A stretch of DNA of 64,000 nt from Pararhizobium qamdonense (GTDB lineage Bacteria; Pseudomonadota; Alphaproteobacteria; Rhizobiales; Rhizobiaceae): contig NZ_CP119566.1 in the NCBI RefSeq assembly GCF_029277445.1, forward strand, positions 1,862,001 to 1,926,000. The letters are read 5' to 3'. Every line of letters begins with the position of its first letter. Position 1 is the stretch's first letter. Position numbers and translations under genes: made by a program. Positions 36,652 to 48,222 of this stretch are shown here, in pieces. The notes under the pieces were generated by a model that was not told the origin of the DNA, did no database searches, and saw only the letters and a program-made list of their open reading frames with translations.

Positions 36652-37632
36652 ATGGCCGCACGGCCCAGCCCAGCCGCCACGACTGCGGAAAAGCAGCGTG
36701 ATATCCAGGACCAGGTCGCCAAGGCCGATGCCGGGGACAAGGCGCAAAAGCCGAAGAAATCGAAAGCCATGCAGGCCGGTGCGCGGGTCTATCCTGTCCC
36801 GCCGTTTCCCAAACAGCATCAGCCCAAGCCCGGCGCCGAGCACAAGCTCGATCCGGCCCCGCTCTACGAGGCGCCCTATTACAAGGGGTCTGGAAAGCTT
36901 GAGGGCAAGGTGGCGTTGATCACCGGTGGCGACAGCGGCATCGGGCGTGCGGTTGCCGTTTTGTTTGCCCGCGAGGGCGCCGATGTCGCAATCCTGCATC
37001 TGGCCGAAGGCAGGGATGCCGACGATACCGTCAAGGCCATCGAGGCGGAAGGACGCAAGGCCATGACCTTCGCCGGCGATGTGAAAGACCGGGTGTTTTG
37101 CCAAAAGGCGGTTGCCGCCGTGGTCGAGGTGTTTGGAAAGCTCGATATCCTCGTCAACAATGCCGCCTTTCAGGTCCATACCGCCGATGTGCTGGATTTG
37201 ACGGAAGAGCATTTCGACGAGACGCTGAAGACCAATCTCTATGGCTACTTCTTCATGGCGCAGGCAGCGGTGCCGCACATGAAAGAGGGCAGCGCGATCG
37301 TCAATACCGGCTCGATCACGGGGATCGACGGCAGCAAGCAGCTCCTGGATTATTCGATGACCAAGGGCGGCATTCATGCCTTCACCAAGGCCCTGTCGGC
37401 TCAGCTCATTGACAAGGGTATCCGCGTCAATGCCGTGGCGCCCGGTCCCGTGTGGACACCGCTCAATCCCTCCGACAAGGAGGCTGACGATGTCGCAACG
37501 TTCGGAGCCGATACGCCGATGAAGCGGCCGGCCCAGCCGGAGGAGATTGCACCGGCCTATGTCTTCCTCGCCTCGCCGCAATGCTCCAGCTATATTACCG
37601 GCGAGATCCTGCCGATCATTGGCGGTTACTGA
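36652..37632 (+). CDS. SDR family oxidoreductase (YghA-like)
   Basis: The 326 residues have a 70-residue basic, Pro-rich N-terminal extension. The classical SDR fold follows: VALITGGDSGIGRAVAVLF, ILVNNAAF, the catalytic Tyr/Lys in LLDYSMTKGGIHAFTKAL, and VAPGPVWTPL. It resembles YghA/Ahr-type NADP-dependent aldehyde reductases. AAGGAG at 36639-36644 fits ATG 36652 better than the ATG at 36646. The last 7 bp overlap the convergent TetR gene. Confidence 0.9.
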   Translation: MAARPSPAATTAEKQRDIQDQVAKADAGDKAQKPKKSKAMQAGARVYPVPPFPKQHQPKPGAEHKLDPAPLYEAPYYKGSGKLEGKVALITGGDSGIGRAVAVLFAREGADVAILHLAEGRDADDTVKAIEAEGRKAMTFAGDVKDRVFCQKAVAAVVEVFGKLDILVNNAAFQVHTADVLDLTEEHFDETLKTNLYGYFFMAQAAVPHMKEGSAIVNTGSITGIDGSKQLLDYSMTKGGIHAFTKALSAQLIDKGIRVNAVAPGPVWTPLNPSDKEADDVATFGADTPMKRPAQPEEIAPAYVFLASPQCSSYITGEILPIIGGY

Positions 37633-38237
37633 CCGGCATTGCGGCCCACCATCGACAGGATGGTCTCATAAAGCTCGTCTTCGGCCTGACCGGCGGTGAT
37701 ATCGCCGGTCGCGGCAGCAAAGGAAAGCGACTCGGCCGCGCCGAGCATCCCCCAGAGACCGGCAGATGCGATCGTGCCGCTGCTGGAAAAGGGCGCAAGT
37801 GTTGCGCGGCATTTCTCGATGAACACCGTTTCATAGTCGCGCTTGACCTTTTCAAGCTCCGGCGAGCCCGCGAGAGCCGCGCTGATCCCCGGAATTTCGC
37901 AGCCCTGCTTGAGTACGCAGGCGACATAGGCGGATGCAATCACCTCTGCCTTGCCTTTGAGCGTGGGCTCGCTCTTGTCGAGGGCCTCCTCCATCAGCGC
38001 CGTCTGGCGAATGTCGTAATCCCTATAGAGCGCGGCGAGCAGGCCAGCGCGTGTGATAAAATGATCGTAGACCACGGGCTTGGTCACCCCGGCCTGTTCC
38101 GCCAGGTGCCCAAGCGTCAACGCTTCCGTTCCCTCGTTGCGGATGATTGTCCAGGCAACATCCAACAGCTGACGCTGCCGGTCATCGCGCGTCAGGCGGC
38201 GGCGTGTGGGCGAGGTTCCATTTTCCATGCTTGACAT
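37626..38237 (-). CDS. TetR-family regulator
   Basis: The 203 residues (or 200 from the second ATG at 38228) have an N-terminal helix-turn-helix in EALTLGHLAEQAGVTKPVVYDHFITRAGLLAALYRD. A helical ligand domain follows. A 35-bp palindrome directly upstream (38240-38274) also lies just before the divergent quinone reductase gene. Control of that gene, and of itself, is inferred. Confidence 0.9.
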   Translation of the reverse strand: MSSMENGTSPTRRRLTRDDRQRQLLDVAWTIIRNEGTEALTLGHLAEQAGVTKPVVYDHFITRAGLLAALYRDYDIRQTALMEEALDKSEPTLKGKAEVIASAYVACVLKQGCEIPGISAALAGSPELEKVKRDYETVFIEKCRATLAPFSSSGTIASAGLWGMLGAAESLSFAAATGDITAGQAEDELYETILSMVGRNAGQ

Positions 38238-38239
38238 CG

Positions 38240-38274
38240 CTATATACCAAAAGTAACTTACTAAAAGTATATAG
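38240..38274. promoter_or_regulatory. Palindromic operator between TetR gene and quinone reductase gene
   Basis: CTATATAC (38240-38247) and GTATATAG (38267-38274) are exact inverted arms around an inner AGTAA/TTACT pair. The right arm contains TATAGT, a possible -10 box for the rightward gene, so binding would block it. Confidence 0.8.
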
Positions 38275-38316
38275 TGAGCGGCTTTCGCCCGCAACTGCTG
38301 AACAGGAGTTTTCGAC

Positions 38317-38952
38317 ATGCATGCACTCATCGTTGTCGCCCATCCCGATCCAGAGTCGCTGACCCACAGTGTCGCCCGGCATCTGGCCGAAGGGATCACA
38401 CAGGCGGGCGAGGGACATTCCTATGAGATCGCCGATCTCACCGCCGAAGGTTTCGATCCGCGGTTCCAGATGACCGATATCGCCTCGCATCGCGGCCGGG
38501 CGCCGATCGCGCCGCAAATTACGGCCGAACAAGCGAGGATCGACCGAGCCGATGCGCTTGTGCTGGTCTATCCCGTCTATTGGTGGGCAATGCCGGGACT
38601 TTTGAAGGGGTGGATCGACCGGGTCTTTTCCAATGGCTGGGCCTATGATGACAGCCAGGGTGACAAGGTCGTCAAGAAACTGCAGCACCTGAATGTCCAT
38701 CTCGTCAGCATCGGCGGTGCCGACGCTCAGACCTATGCGCGGCGCGGTTACGATACCGCCATGAAGACGCAGATCGACCACGGCATTTTCGACTATTGCG
38801 GCGCGCCCGTCGTGACCTCAGAGCTTTTGCTGCAATCGGACGGCCCGGATGGGGCGCTGCATCTGCAGACAGCTGGCCGCATCGGCCGCAACGTTTTCAA
38901 GGACAGCGCGGGTGAAGCCAAGGCCAAAAATGTGTCCGCCGGCGCAAAATAG
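38317..38952 (+). CDS. NAD(P)H quinone oxidoreductase, flavodoxin fold
   Basis: The 211 residues match the NQO1/MdaB-like family. LIVVAHPDPESLTHSVARHLAEG is near the N-terminus. VYPVYWWAMPGLLKGWIDRVFSNGWAY surrounds the flavin, with the YCGAPVV loop after it. It reduces quinones or similar electrophiles by two electrons. It is divergent from the TetR gene across the palindromic operator, so it is probably induced by its own substrates, with the downstream 14-TM pump gene likely in the same unit. Confidence 0.92.
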   Translation: MHALIVVAHPDPESLTHSVARHLAEGITQAGEGHSYEIADLTAEGFDPRFQMTDIASHRGRAPIAPQITAEQARIDRADALVLVYPVYWWAMPGLLKGWIDRVFSNGWAYDDSQGDKVVKKLQHLNVHLVSIGGADAQTYARRGYDTAMKTQIDHGIFDYCGAPVVTSELLLQSDGPDGALHLQTAGRIGRNVFKDSAGEAKAKNVSAGAK

Positions 38953-39013
38953 CGCTTTACCTCAACAGCGCTTGAGGTTGTAACAGTCGTGCTTTCTGAC
39001 TGGAGACGAAAGC

Positions 39014-40516
39014 ATGACGACTGACACGATCCCTCATAGAGACGAACTGGGAGACGAACTGGCGGGCGATATATCCGGCGTATTTGAAGGCAGCGCGGCA
39101 TCGGCAGGGGGCGCTGAACTGGCTGGCGGATGGGGCGAGCTGATGCGGCCGCGCTATCTGGTCTCGACGATAACGCTGTGCCTGGGCGTCGCTCTGTTTG
39201 CCTTCAATGAGTTCTTCATCTCCACGGCCTTGCCGACGGCGGTGGAGGAACTTGGCGGCGCCTCCCTCCTGTCCTGGGCCTTCACCCTCTATCTGGTCTT
39301 TGCGATCATCGGCGGCCTTGTCTCTGCCAATCTCAAGCAGCGGTTCGGCGCCCGCAACACGCTGCTCGCCGCAGCCGCCATCTTCGTTGCCGGCACCGTT
39401 CTCGCCACCTCCGCCACCGCGATGACCGAGGTTTTGGCCGGACGGTTGCTGCAGGGTGCAGGCGAGGGCGTTGTCGCCGCCTTGTGCTACGCGCTGATCC
39501 CCGAACTTTTCCCGTCGCGCCTCGTGCCGAAAGTGTTTGGCGCGGAGGCAATCGTCTGGGCCATGGCGGCGTTTTCCGGACCTCTGGTCGCGGGCGGGCT
39601 GACCGAGCATTTCTCCTGGCGCGCCGCCTTCTTCGTCAGCATTCCCGCTGCCGCCATTTTCATCATCCTCGTTCTTGCCATCGTGCCGCGCGGCGTGGCC
39701 GGCGGGACCCAGGCGCCGGCCATTCCGTTCGCGCGCCTGATGGCCGCAGGCGCGGGCATCCTGATGATTTCGCTGTCGGGCATTGCCGGTGGCATCCTGC
39801 CAATGTCGGCGCTCCTGGCCGGGGCGGCCGTGGTTCTGGTGACGGTGGTTTACCTCGACCGGCGCGCGCCCAACCCGGTTCTGCCAAGGGCCGCCTTCAC
39901 CGCGAACAAGGCGATTGGCACGGGATTATGGGTGATCCTGCTGATGCCGCTGTCGCAGGCGGCAGGCTCGGTCTTCCTCGTCTATAGCCTGCAGCATCTC
40001 TGGCATCTCGGCCCGACTGCCGCCGGTGCGCTCAGCGCCGTCATGGCGATATCCTGGAGCCTGTCTGCCATCGGCGTTGCGAGCCTCAGGTCGCTGGCAT
40101 TGCGCAACCGCATCATGCTGGCAGGCCCGGTGCTGCTGACGATCGGGCTCGCCTTCGTGGTCATCGCCATCGGCACGGACATGATCTGGTTCATCCTGCC
40201 GGGGCAGGCAATGATCGGCGCCGGGTTCGGCATCTCCTGGGGCACGCTCAGCCAGCTGATGATGGACGTCTCCACCGACGGCGAACGCGACCGGACCTCG
40301 GCCATGCTGCCGACCCTGCAATCAGCCGGCTACGCCATCGGCGCCGCCGTCTTCGGCCTTGCCGCCAATGTCATGGGCTTCGGCGCCGCCGCACCGGCCG
40401 AAACCATGCGCCACGCCATGCTCGTCGTCTTCGGCAGCGGCTGCGTGGTGGCTGTCTTGGCCGTCGTCCTGGCGATGCGCACGGCGGGGTTGGCGCGAGC
40501 GCAGCAGCCGGTTTGA
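39014..40516 (+). CDS. 14-TM MFS efflux pump (EmrB/QacA type)
   Basis: The 500-residue protein has about 14 hydrophobic segments after a 40-residue cytosolic N-terminus. Motif A is divergent (SANLKQRFGARNTLLAAA). VLAGRLLQGAGEGVVAALCYALIPELFP is in the first half. It is probably a drug/proton antiporter; the substrate is unknown. It starts 61 bp after the quinone reductase gene and may share its TetR control. Confidence 0.87.
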   Translation: MTTDTIPHRDELGDELAGDISGVFEGSAASAGGAELAGGWGELMRPRYLVSTITLCLGVALFAFNEFFISTALPTAVEELGGASLLSWAFTLYLVFAIIGGLVSANLKQRFGARNTLLAAAAIFVAGTVLATSATAMTEVLAGRLLQGAGEGVVAALCYALIPELFPSRLVPKVFGAEAIVWAMAAFSGPLVAGGLTEHFSWRAAFFVSIPAAAIFIILVLAIVPRGVAGGTQAPAIPFARLMAAGAGILMISLSGIAGGILPMSALLAGAAVVLVTVVYLDRRAPNPVLPRAAFTANKAIGTGLWVILLMPLSQAAGSVFLVYSLQHLWHLGPTAAGALSAVMAISWSLSAIGVASLRSLALRNRIMLAGPVLLTIGLAFVVIAIGTDMIWFILPGQAMIGAGFGISWGTLSQLMMDVSTDGERDRTSAMLPTLQSAGYAIGAAVFGLAANVMGFGAAAPAETMRHAMLVVFGSGCVVAVLAVVLAMRTAGLARAQQPV

Positions 40517-40533
40517 TTTTGGGAAGTATGAAA

Positions 40534-40562
40534 AGAGCGGCGCCCCTGGATCGGGCGCCCTC
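40534..40562 (+). terminator. GC-rich hairpin after the MFS gene
   Basis: GGCGCCC and GGGCGCC form a strong stem just downstream of the stop and just before the convergent DUF2283 stop; no long T-tract is present. Confidence 0.55.
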
Positions 40563-40755
40563 AGGCCGCTTCGTTCAACGTCTTTGGTGAAAGATGCTGG
40601 CGGGCGTCGAGCACTTCCATGCCGACAATATGGCCGTGCTCATCGTAATCCATGATGATACCGGCAGAAATCTCTTCGCTTTCCAGAATTGTCTCGCTGG
40701 AGAAACGGATATAGGCCGCGTTTGCCGCCGCATCATATTCGATCACGGGTTTCAT
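40561..40755 (-). CDS. DUF2283 protein
   Basis: The 64-residue protein has IEYDAAANAAYIRFSS and GIIMDYDEHGHIVGMEVLDARQHL, the conserved DUF2283 pattern. DUF2283 genes often follow DUF4258 genes, and an antitoxin-type role has been suggested by that linkage. The start overlaps the DUF4258 stop by four bases (ATGA), so the two are translationally coupled. Confidence 0.85.
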   Translation of the reverse strand: MKPVIEYDAAANAAYIRFSSETILESEEISAGIIMDYDEHGHIVGMEVLDARQHLSPKTLNEAA

Positions 40756-40976
40756 GCTGGCTTGATAGCTCCACGGTCCAGAAATGCCGATATTATACGG
40801 ATTTCAAAGTCGTCTTCAACGCACGCAACCCGCATCATGCGCGAGCCGCGCTGAGGAACCGGGCCAAAACGCCGTTCCACCGCCGGATCTCGCGGATCCG
40901 GCGCCGTCCACAAGGGCGTGCGAGCAACAGTTTCCACCCAAGTTGCATCAAGCCCACGCTCCCGCATCACTGTCAA
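40752..40976 (-). CDS. DUF4258 protein, start uncertain
   Basis: The recognisable protein reads VMRERGLDATWVETVARTPLWTAPDPRDPAVERRFGPVP over residues 3-40. The DUF4258 helical start LSAHAL is present in the same frame just upstream of the TTG at 40976, but no ATG, GTG or TTG lies further up in frame before carB's end. An ATG at 41008 is in another frame. Either translation uses a nonstandard start, or a frameshift has removed the proper one. Relation to toxins of the RelE type is a family-level guess. Confidence 0.7.
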   Translation of the reverse strand: MTVMRERGLDATWVETVARTPLWTAPDPRDPAVERRFGPVPQRGSRMMRVACVEDDFEIRIISAFLDRGAIKPA

Positions 40977-41014
40977 AGCATGTGCGGAAAGCGTAGGGGC
41001 TTTTGCATTTCGTC

Positions 41015-44500
<3,486 letters not shown>

Positions 44501-44763
44501 GGTCTCTATCCGCTTTTTCCGGCTGCGCAAAAAACCGGCCAGGGTGGGAGATCACCGGTCGGGGCGCGCAGGCTTGGTCTTTTCAGGCTAGAAGCGGCTT
44601 ATAGGGAAATGTGGCCCGTAGCGAAACCCCGAAAATTATGGAATCGACAGGAAAATGACCGGCGAAAAGGCCGTGATACCTGTGAAACAGGCCCTGTTCC
44701 CGGCTGCGCCCGCAGGCATGCCGGAAAACACCCGATTCGAGGCTTCCCTGATCCTGCGACGGA

Positions 44764-45792
44764 CTAGTTGCGCGATGCCATCACCAGCACCTTCACTTCT
44801 CCTACAGCCGGTGGATTGCGGATCACGTCAGGCGCTTCCTCCAGCGTGATTTTCCGGGAGATCAGCTTTTCCACATTGATGATGCCGGAGGCGACGAGGT
44901 CGGCGGCGCGGCGGTGGGTAAAGGGGTTGATGAAGGAGCCGAGAACCCTGAGTTCCCGGAAGAGAATATCGAACGGCTCGATCCGCACCGTTTCGCCCTG
45001 CGCCATCACGCCGAGGATCACCACGGTGCCGCCGGCCTTGGCAAGCCGGGTCGATTGCTCGACCGTCGCGGCGACCCCGGCGCATTCGATGACCACATCG
45101 ACGCCGCCGGGGACAAGGCCGTCCGGCCCGGTGATCGCAGCGATGAGATCGCGCTCCGACGGATCGATGCTGGCGGTCGCGCCCAGTTCTTCCGCCAGCT
45201 TGCGCTTGGCTTCCTGGCGGGTCGAAAGGATGACAGTAGTGGCGCCGGCAAGCTTCGCCAGCTGCACCGTCAACAGCCCGATGACGCCGCCGCCGAGCAC
45301 GACGACGGAGGCGCCGGCCTTGATCCCGGCCATGTCAATGCCGTGCAGGCAGCAGGCGAGCGGCTCGCAGAAGGCGCCGTGCGCTGCCGGCATATCCAGC
45401 GGGATTTCGAAGGCCTGCTTTTGCGGCACGATCACATAATCGGCAAAGCCGCCATCGCGGCTGATGCCGATGGCCTTCAGGTTGCGGCAGAGATTGATCC
45501 TGCCTGCCTGGCATTGCGGGCAGCGGCCACAGGAAATATTGGGATCGCCGGTGATGCGGGCGCCGAGTTTGAAGCCCTTCACGTCGGCGCCCACGGCCTC
45601 GACGATGCCGCAGAATTCGTGGCCGAGCGTCACGGGCGGCGTCGAGGGAAATTCGCCGTGCAGCAGATGGCGGTCGGTGCCGCAGATGCCGCCGGCTTCC
45701 ACGCGCACCAGGAGGTCGTCCGGCCCCGGAACGGGCGTCTCGATCTCGCGCACGAAGAGATTGCCGATCGATTCCAGGCGCATGGCTTTCAT
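44764..45792 (-). CDS. Zinc-dependent medium-chain alcohol dehydrogenase
   Basis: The 342-residue MDR has catalytic zinc ligands in GGICGTDRHLLHGEFP and GHEFCGIVEA. The structural zinc loop NISCGRCPQCQAGRINLC follows, then Rossmann VVVLGGGVIGLLTVQLA. It oxidises polyols or other secondary alcohols with NAD(P)+; the sorbitol/threonine dehydrogenase-like group is most probable. The substrate is unassigned. ATG 45792 is preferred over the upstream in-frame start. Confidence 0.9.
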   Translation of the reverse strand: MKAMRLESIGNLFVREIETPVPGPDDLLVRVEAGGICGTDRHLLHGEFPSTPPVTLGHEFCGIVEAVGADVKGFKLGARITGDPNISCGRCPQCQAGRINLCRNLKAIGISRDGGFADYVIVPQKQAFEIPLDMPAAHGAFCEPLACCLHGIDMAGIKAGASVVVLGGGVIGLLTVQLAKLAGATTVILSTRQEAKRKLAEELGATASIDPSERDLIAAITGPDGLVPGGVDVVIECAGVAATVEQSTRLAKAGGTVVILGVMAQGETVRIEPFDILFRELRVLGSFINPFTHRRAADLVASGIINVEKLISRKITLEEAPDVIRNPPAVGEVKVLVMASRN

Positions 45793-45977
45793 AGTCTCGT
45801 TCCTCCCAAAACAATGGAGGTCATACTGGCATGCGCCGCTATCCGCTGCCAACGCTTTGCCGGAATTTTAGCAACCGAAAAACTTTGTCGTTTTGCACTT
45901 GTACAAAATCGCATCTGGCGCGTTATATGAACTTGCAAAGGCATGATAGCCGCAGCGGCTAAGACGGGGAGAACATC

Positions 45978-46913
45978 ATGGAATGGAAGGGCCGGCGCCA
46001 ATCGGGCAATGTCGAGGACGCACGCGGATCGGGTCCGGTGCGGGGCGGCATGGGCGGCAATCCGTTTGGCAGGGGCGGTGGTTTCCGCCTTCCCACAGGT
46101 GGCGGCCGTGGCGGCGGCATGAGCATCGGCACGATCATCTTCCTCGTCGTCATCTATTTCGTCCTGAAGATGATGGGCATCGACATGCTCCAGGTGCTCG
46201 ACGGCGGCGGCCAATCGACCGGCCAGTCCGGCTATGAGCAGTCGCAATCGCCGGCGCCGCAGGGGTCTGCCGCCGAGGAAGAGACCAAGGCTTTCGTTTC
46301 GACCGTGCTCGCCGAAACCGAAGACACCTGGAACGGCATCTTCCAGGCCAACGGCGAGACCTATGTAGAGCCCAAGCTTGTCCTCTTCCGCGATGGCATC
46401 AATTCGGCCTGCGGTTCTGCGTCGTCGGCGAGCGGCCCGTTCTATTGCCCGGGCGACCAGAAGGTCTATCTCGACATGGCCTTCTTCGATGAACTGTCGC
46501 AGAAATTCAACGCGTCCGGCGATTTCGCCGAGGCCTATGTGATTGCCCACGAAGTCGGCCATCACGTCCAGAACCTGCTTGGCATTCTGCCGAAGGTGAA
46601 TGAGCAGCGCCAGCGCATGAGCGAGGCCGATTCCAACCAGATGTCGGTGCGGGTGGAGCTGCAGGCGGATTGCTTTGCCGGCATCTGGGGCAAATATACC
46701 CAGCAGAAGGGCCTTCTCGAGCAGGGCGACCTGGAAGAGGCGCTGAATGCCGCGACCCAGATCGGCGACGATACGCTGCAAAAGCGCACCCAAGGCTATG
46801 TCGTGCCGGAAAGCTTCAACCACGGCACCTCGGCGCAGCGCGCCACCTGGTTCAAGCGCGGCTTCGACAGTGGCAAGCTTGATGCCTGCGATACGTTCAA
46901 CAGCAATATCTGA
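45978..46913 (+). CDS. Neutral zinc metallopeptidase (YpfJ family)
   Basis: The 311 residues comprise a glycine-rich basic N-terminus (about 1-55), one membrane segment (about 56-75), and a linker. The peptidase domain carries HEVGHHVQNLLG (zinc binding and catalytic Glu). ELQADCFAGIWG holds the third ligand. Membrane-anchored with the catalytic domain in the periplasm is inferred. The physiological substrate is unknown. A GC-rich hairpin terminator follows the stop. Confidence 0.93.
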   Translation: MEWKGRRQSGNVEDARGSGPVRGGMGGNPFGRGGGFRLPTGGGRGGGMSIGTIIFLVVIYFVLKMMGIDMLQVLDGGGQSTGQSGYEQSQSPAPQGSAAEEETKAFVSTVLAETEDTWNGIFQANGETYVEPKLVLFRDGINSACGSASSASGPFYCPGDQKVYLDMAFFDELSQKFNASGDFAEAYVIAHEVGHHVQNLLGILPKVNEQRQRMSEADSNQMSVRVELQADCFAGIWGKYTQQKGLLEQGDLEEALNAATQIGDDTLQKRTQGYVVPESFNHGTSAQRATWFKRGFDSGKLDACDTFNSNI

Positions 46914-46920
46914 ACAGCTG

Positions 46921-46949
46921 ACGGCGCGTCCCTGATCGGGCGCGCCGCA
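46921..46949 (+). terminator. Hairpin after the metallopeptidase gene
   Basis: CGGCGCG pairs with CGCGCCG across a short loop directly after the stop; only a weak T-tract (CAATTTCC) follows. Confidence 0.55.
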
Positions 46950-47087
46950 ATTTCCTATCCGGTCTCAAAAAGTTCAATCTCAAAAAGTTGAACCCGCCCG
47001 CCAATCGCAAATGCTGCGGGATACCCTATATCTCTTCTATCAAGCGGATGCTGCCGGACATGCCGGACGCCAGCGAAGGAGAAGAGC

Positions 47088-47420
47088 ATGCGGAAAATCC
47101 TCACCCTGACAGTCACCGCTGCAGCGCTTGCCCTGTCTGCGGCAGCGCCGGTGGCGGCGAACGAAACGCTCAGCATCATTCTGTTCGGTCACCCCTTGGA
47201 GCCAGGCTTCGCCATCGTCTGGATCCCGGTCAGCGACCACGACGACAAGCGGGCGGCCAATTACCGGAATCCATCCGCAGAAACCCGCGCTGAGGCGCAA
47301 GCCGAAATCGCCTCCAATCCCGGCATCCGGGCGACGCTGGAGCGGCGCAATATCCAGCCGCACAATGTTCTTGCCATCCAGACCGCGCTGAATGGCGGCA
47401 AGATCATTTACGCACGTTGA
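47088..47420 (+). CDS. Secreted small protein, tandem paralogue 1
   Basis: The 110 residues begin with a signal peptide (MRKILTLTVTAAALALSAAAPVAA, cleavage near 24). A mature domain of about 85 residues ends LAIQTALNGGKIIYAR. It shares RAEAQAEIASNPGIRATLERRNI with the next gene's equivalent positions. Function is unrecognised. GGAGAAG lies about 7 nt before ATG 47088. It is 52 bp from its paralogue and probably cotranscribed. Confidence 0.8.
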   Translation: MRKILTLTVTAAALALSAAAPVAANETLSIILFGHPLEPGFAIVWIPVSDHDDKRAANYRNPSAETRAEAQAEIASNPGIRATLERRNIQPHNVLAIQTALNGGKIIYAR

Positions 47421-47472
47421 CCACCCGTCGCCTGCGGTGCATCCGCCTGCAGCCGCCTGAAGGAGAAAGACA

Positions 47473-47817
47473 TTGAAAAAGCTCGTTACGCTCGTTCTCG
47501 CTGCGGCCCTTCTGGCACCCCTTGGTGCGGGTCTTACGTCCGCACCCGCCTTTGCCCAGCAGGCGCTTTCCAGCCGCCAGGCCGCCCATCCGGGGATTAC
47601 GGTGGTGATTGTCGGCGACTTCTACGATCCCGACAATTCCTGGCACATACCGCGCAAGTACCGCGATCCATCGCCACAAACCTTTGCCGAGGGTCAGGAA
47701 GAAATCCGCAACACGCCCGGTATCCGCGCCATCCTGCAGCGGCGCGGCATTCCGGCGCGCAACGTCAACGGCGTCCAGACCGCCTTGAACGGCGGCAAGA
47801 TCGTTTACGTGAGGTGA
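47473..47817 (+). CDS. Secreted small protein, tandem paralogue 2
   Basis: The 114 residues have a signal peptide (MKKLVTLVLAAALLAPLGAGL...APAFA). The mature part aligns with paralogue 1: YRDPSPQTFAEGQEEIRNTPGIRAILQRRGI against YRNPSAETRAEAQAEIASNPGIRATLERRNI, and both end QTALNGGKI-Y-R. There is no Cys pair or enzyme motif. The start is TTG 47473 (GGAGAAAGACA precedes it). Local gene duplication is clear; the role is unknown. Confidence 0.8.
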   Translation: MKKLVTLVLAAALLAPLGAGLTSAPAFAQQALSSRQAAHPGITVVIVGDFYDPDNSWHIPRKYRDPSPQTFAEGQEEIRNTPGIRAILQRRGIPARNVNGVQTALNGGKIVYVR

Positions 47818-48222
47818 TGCGGCGGTCGCCTGCCGCGCAACATCCCGGCGTGTCTTGAGACCATCTCCACGCCGGGTGATCCCTGTTTGATTCCCGCCAT
47901 TCTCTTGTGACCTTCTCCTTGAGTTTAACCAGAGGTCTTTGGGTTAACCGCGACGCCGCGCCGGCACGTCAAAAGGTGATTTTTCGAGAGCTTGGCCTGC
48001 CTTCTTCGCCATGAGGGGCGGAGCGCAAGATTTCCGAACCCCTTCAATCTTCGCGGCGGCTGTCATCGTTCGCCGCTGCTCATCAATGTTCCCGAACCAA
48101 TCATCAAGAACATTGAAATGTTCACGTATTGTTTCGGCTAAAATTTTCCGGTACAGACGATTTGCCTGTCATGTTTGCGTTCTGTATCCGCGTGCCGCCG
48201 GATGCCCAATGAGGTTTGTTCG
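47818..48222. other. 405-bp intergenic region
   Basis: The region begins with a CCCGGCGTG/ACGCCGGG hairpin (47844-47876), probably the terminator of the paralogue pair. Further on, TCAATGTTC (48083-48091) and GAACATTGA (48108-48116) form an exact 9-bp inverted repeat upstream of the TetA-like gene, a possible operator. No gene is supported. Confidence 0.55.
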
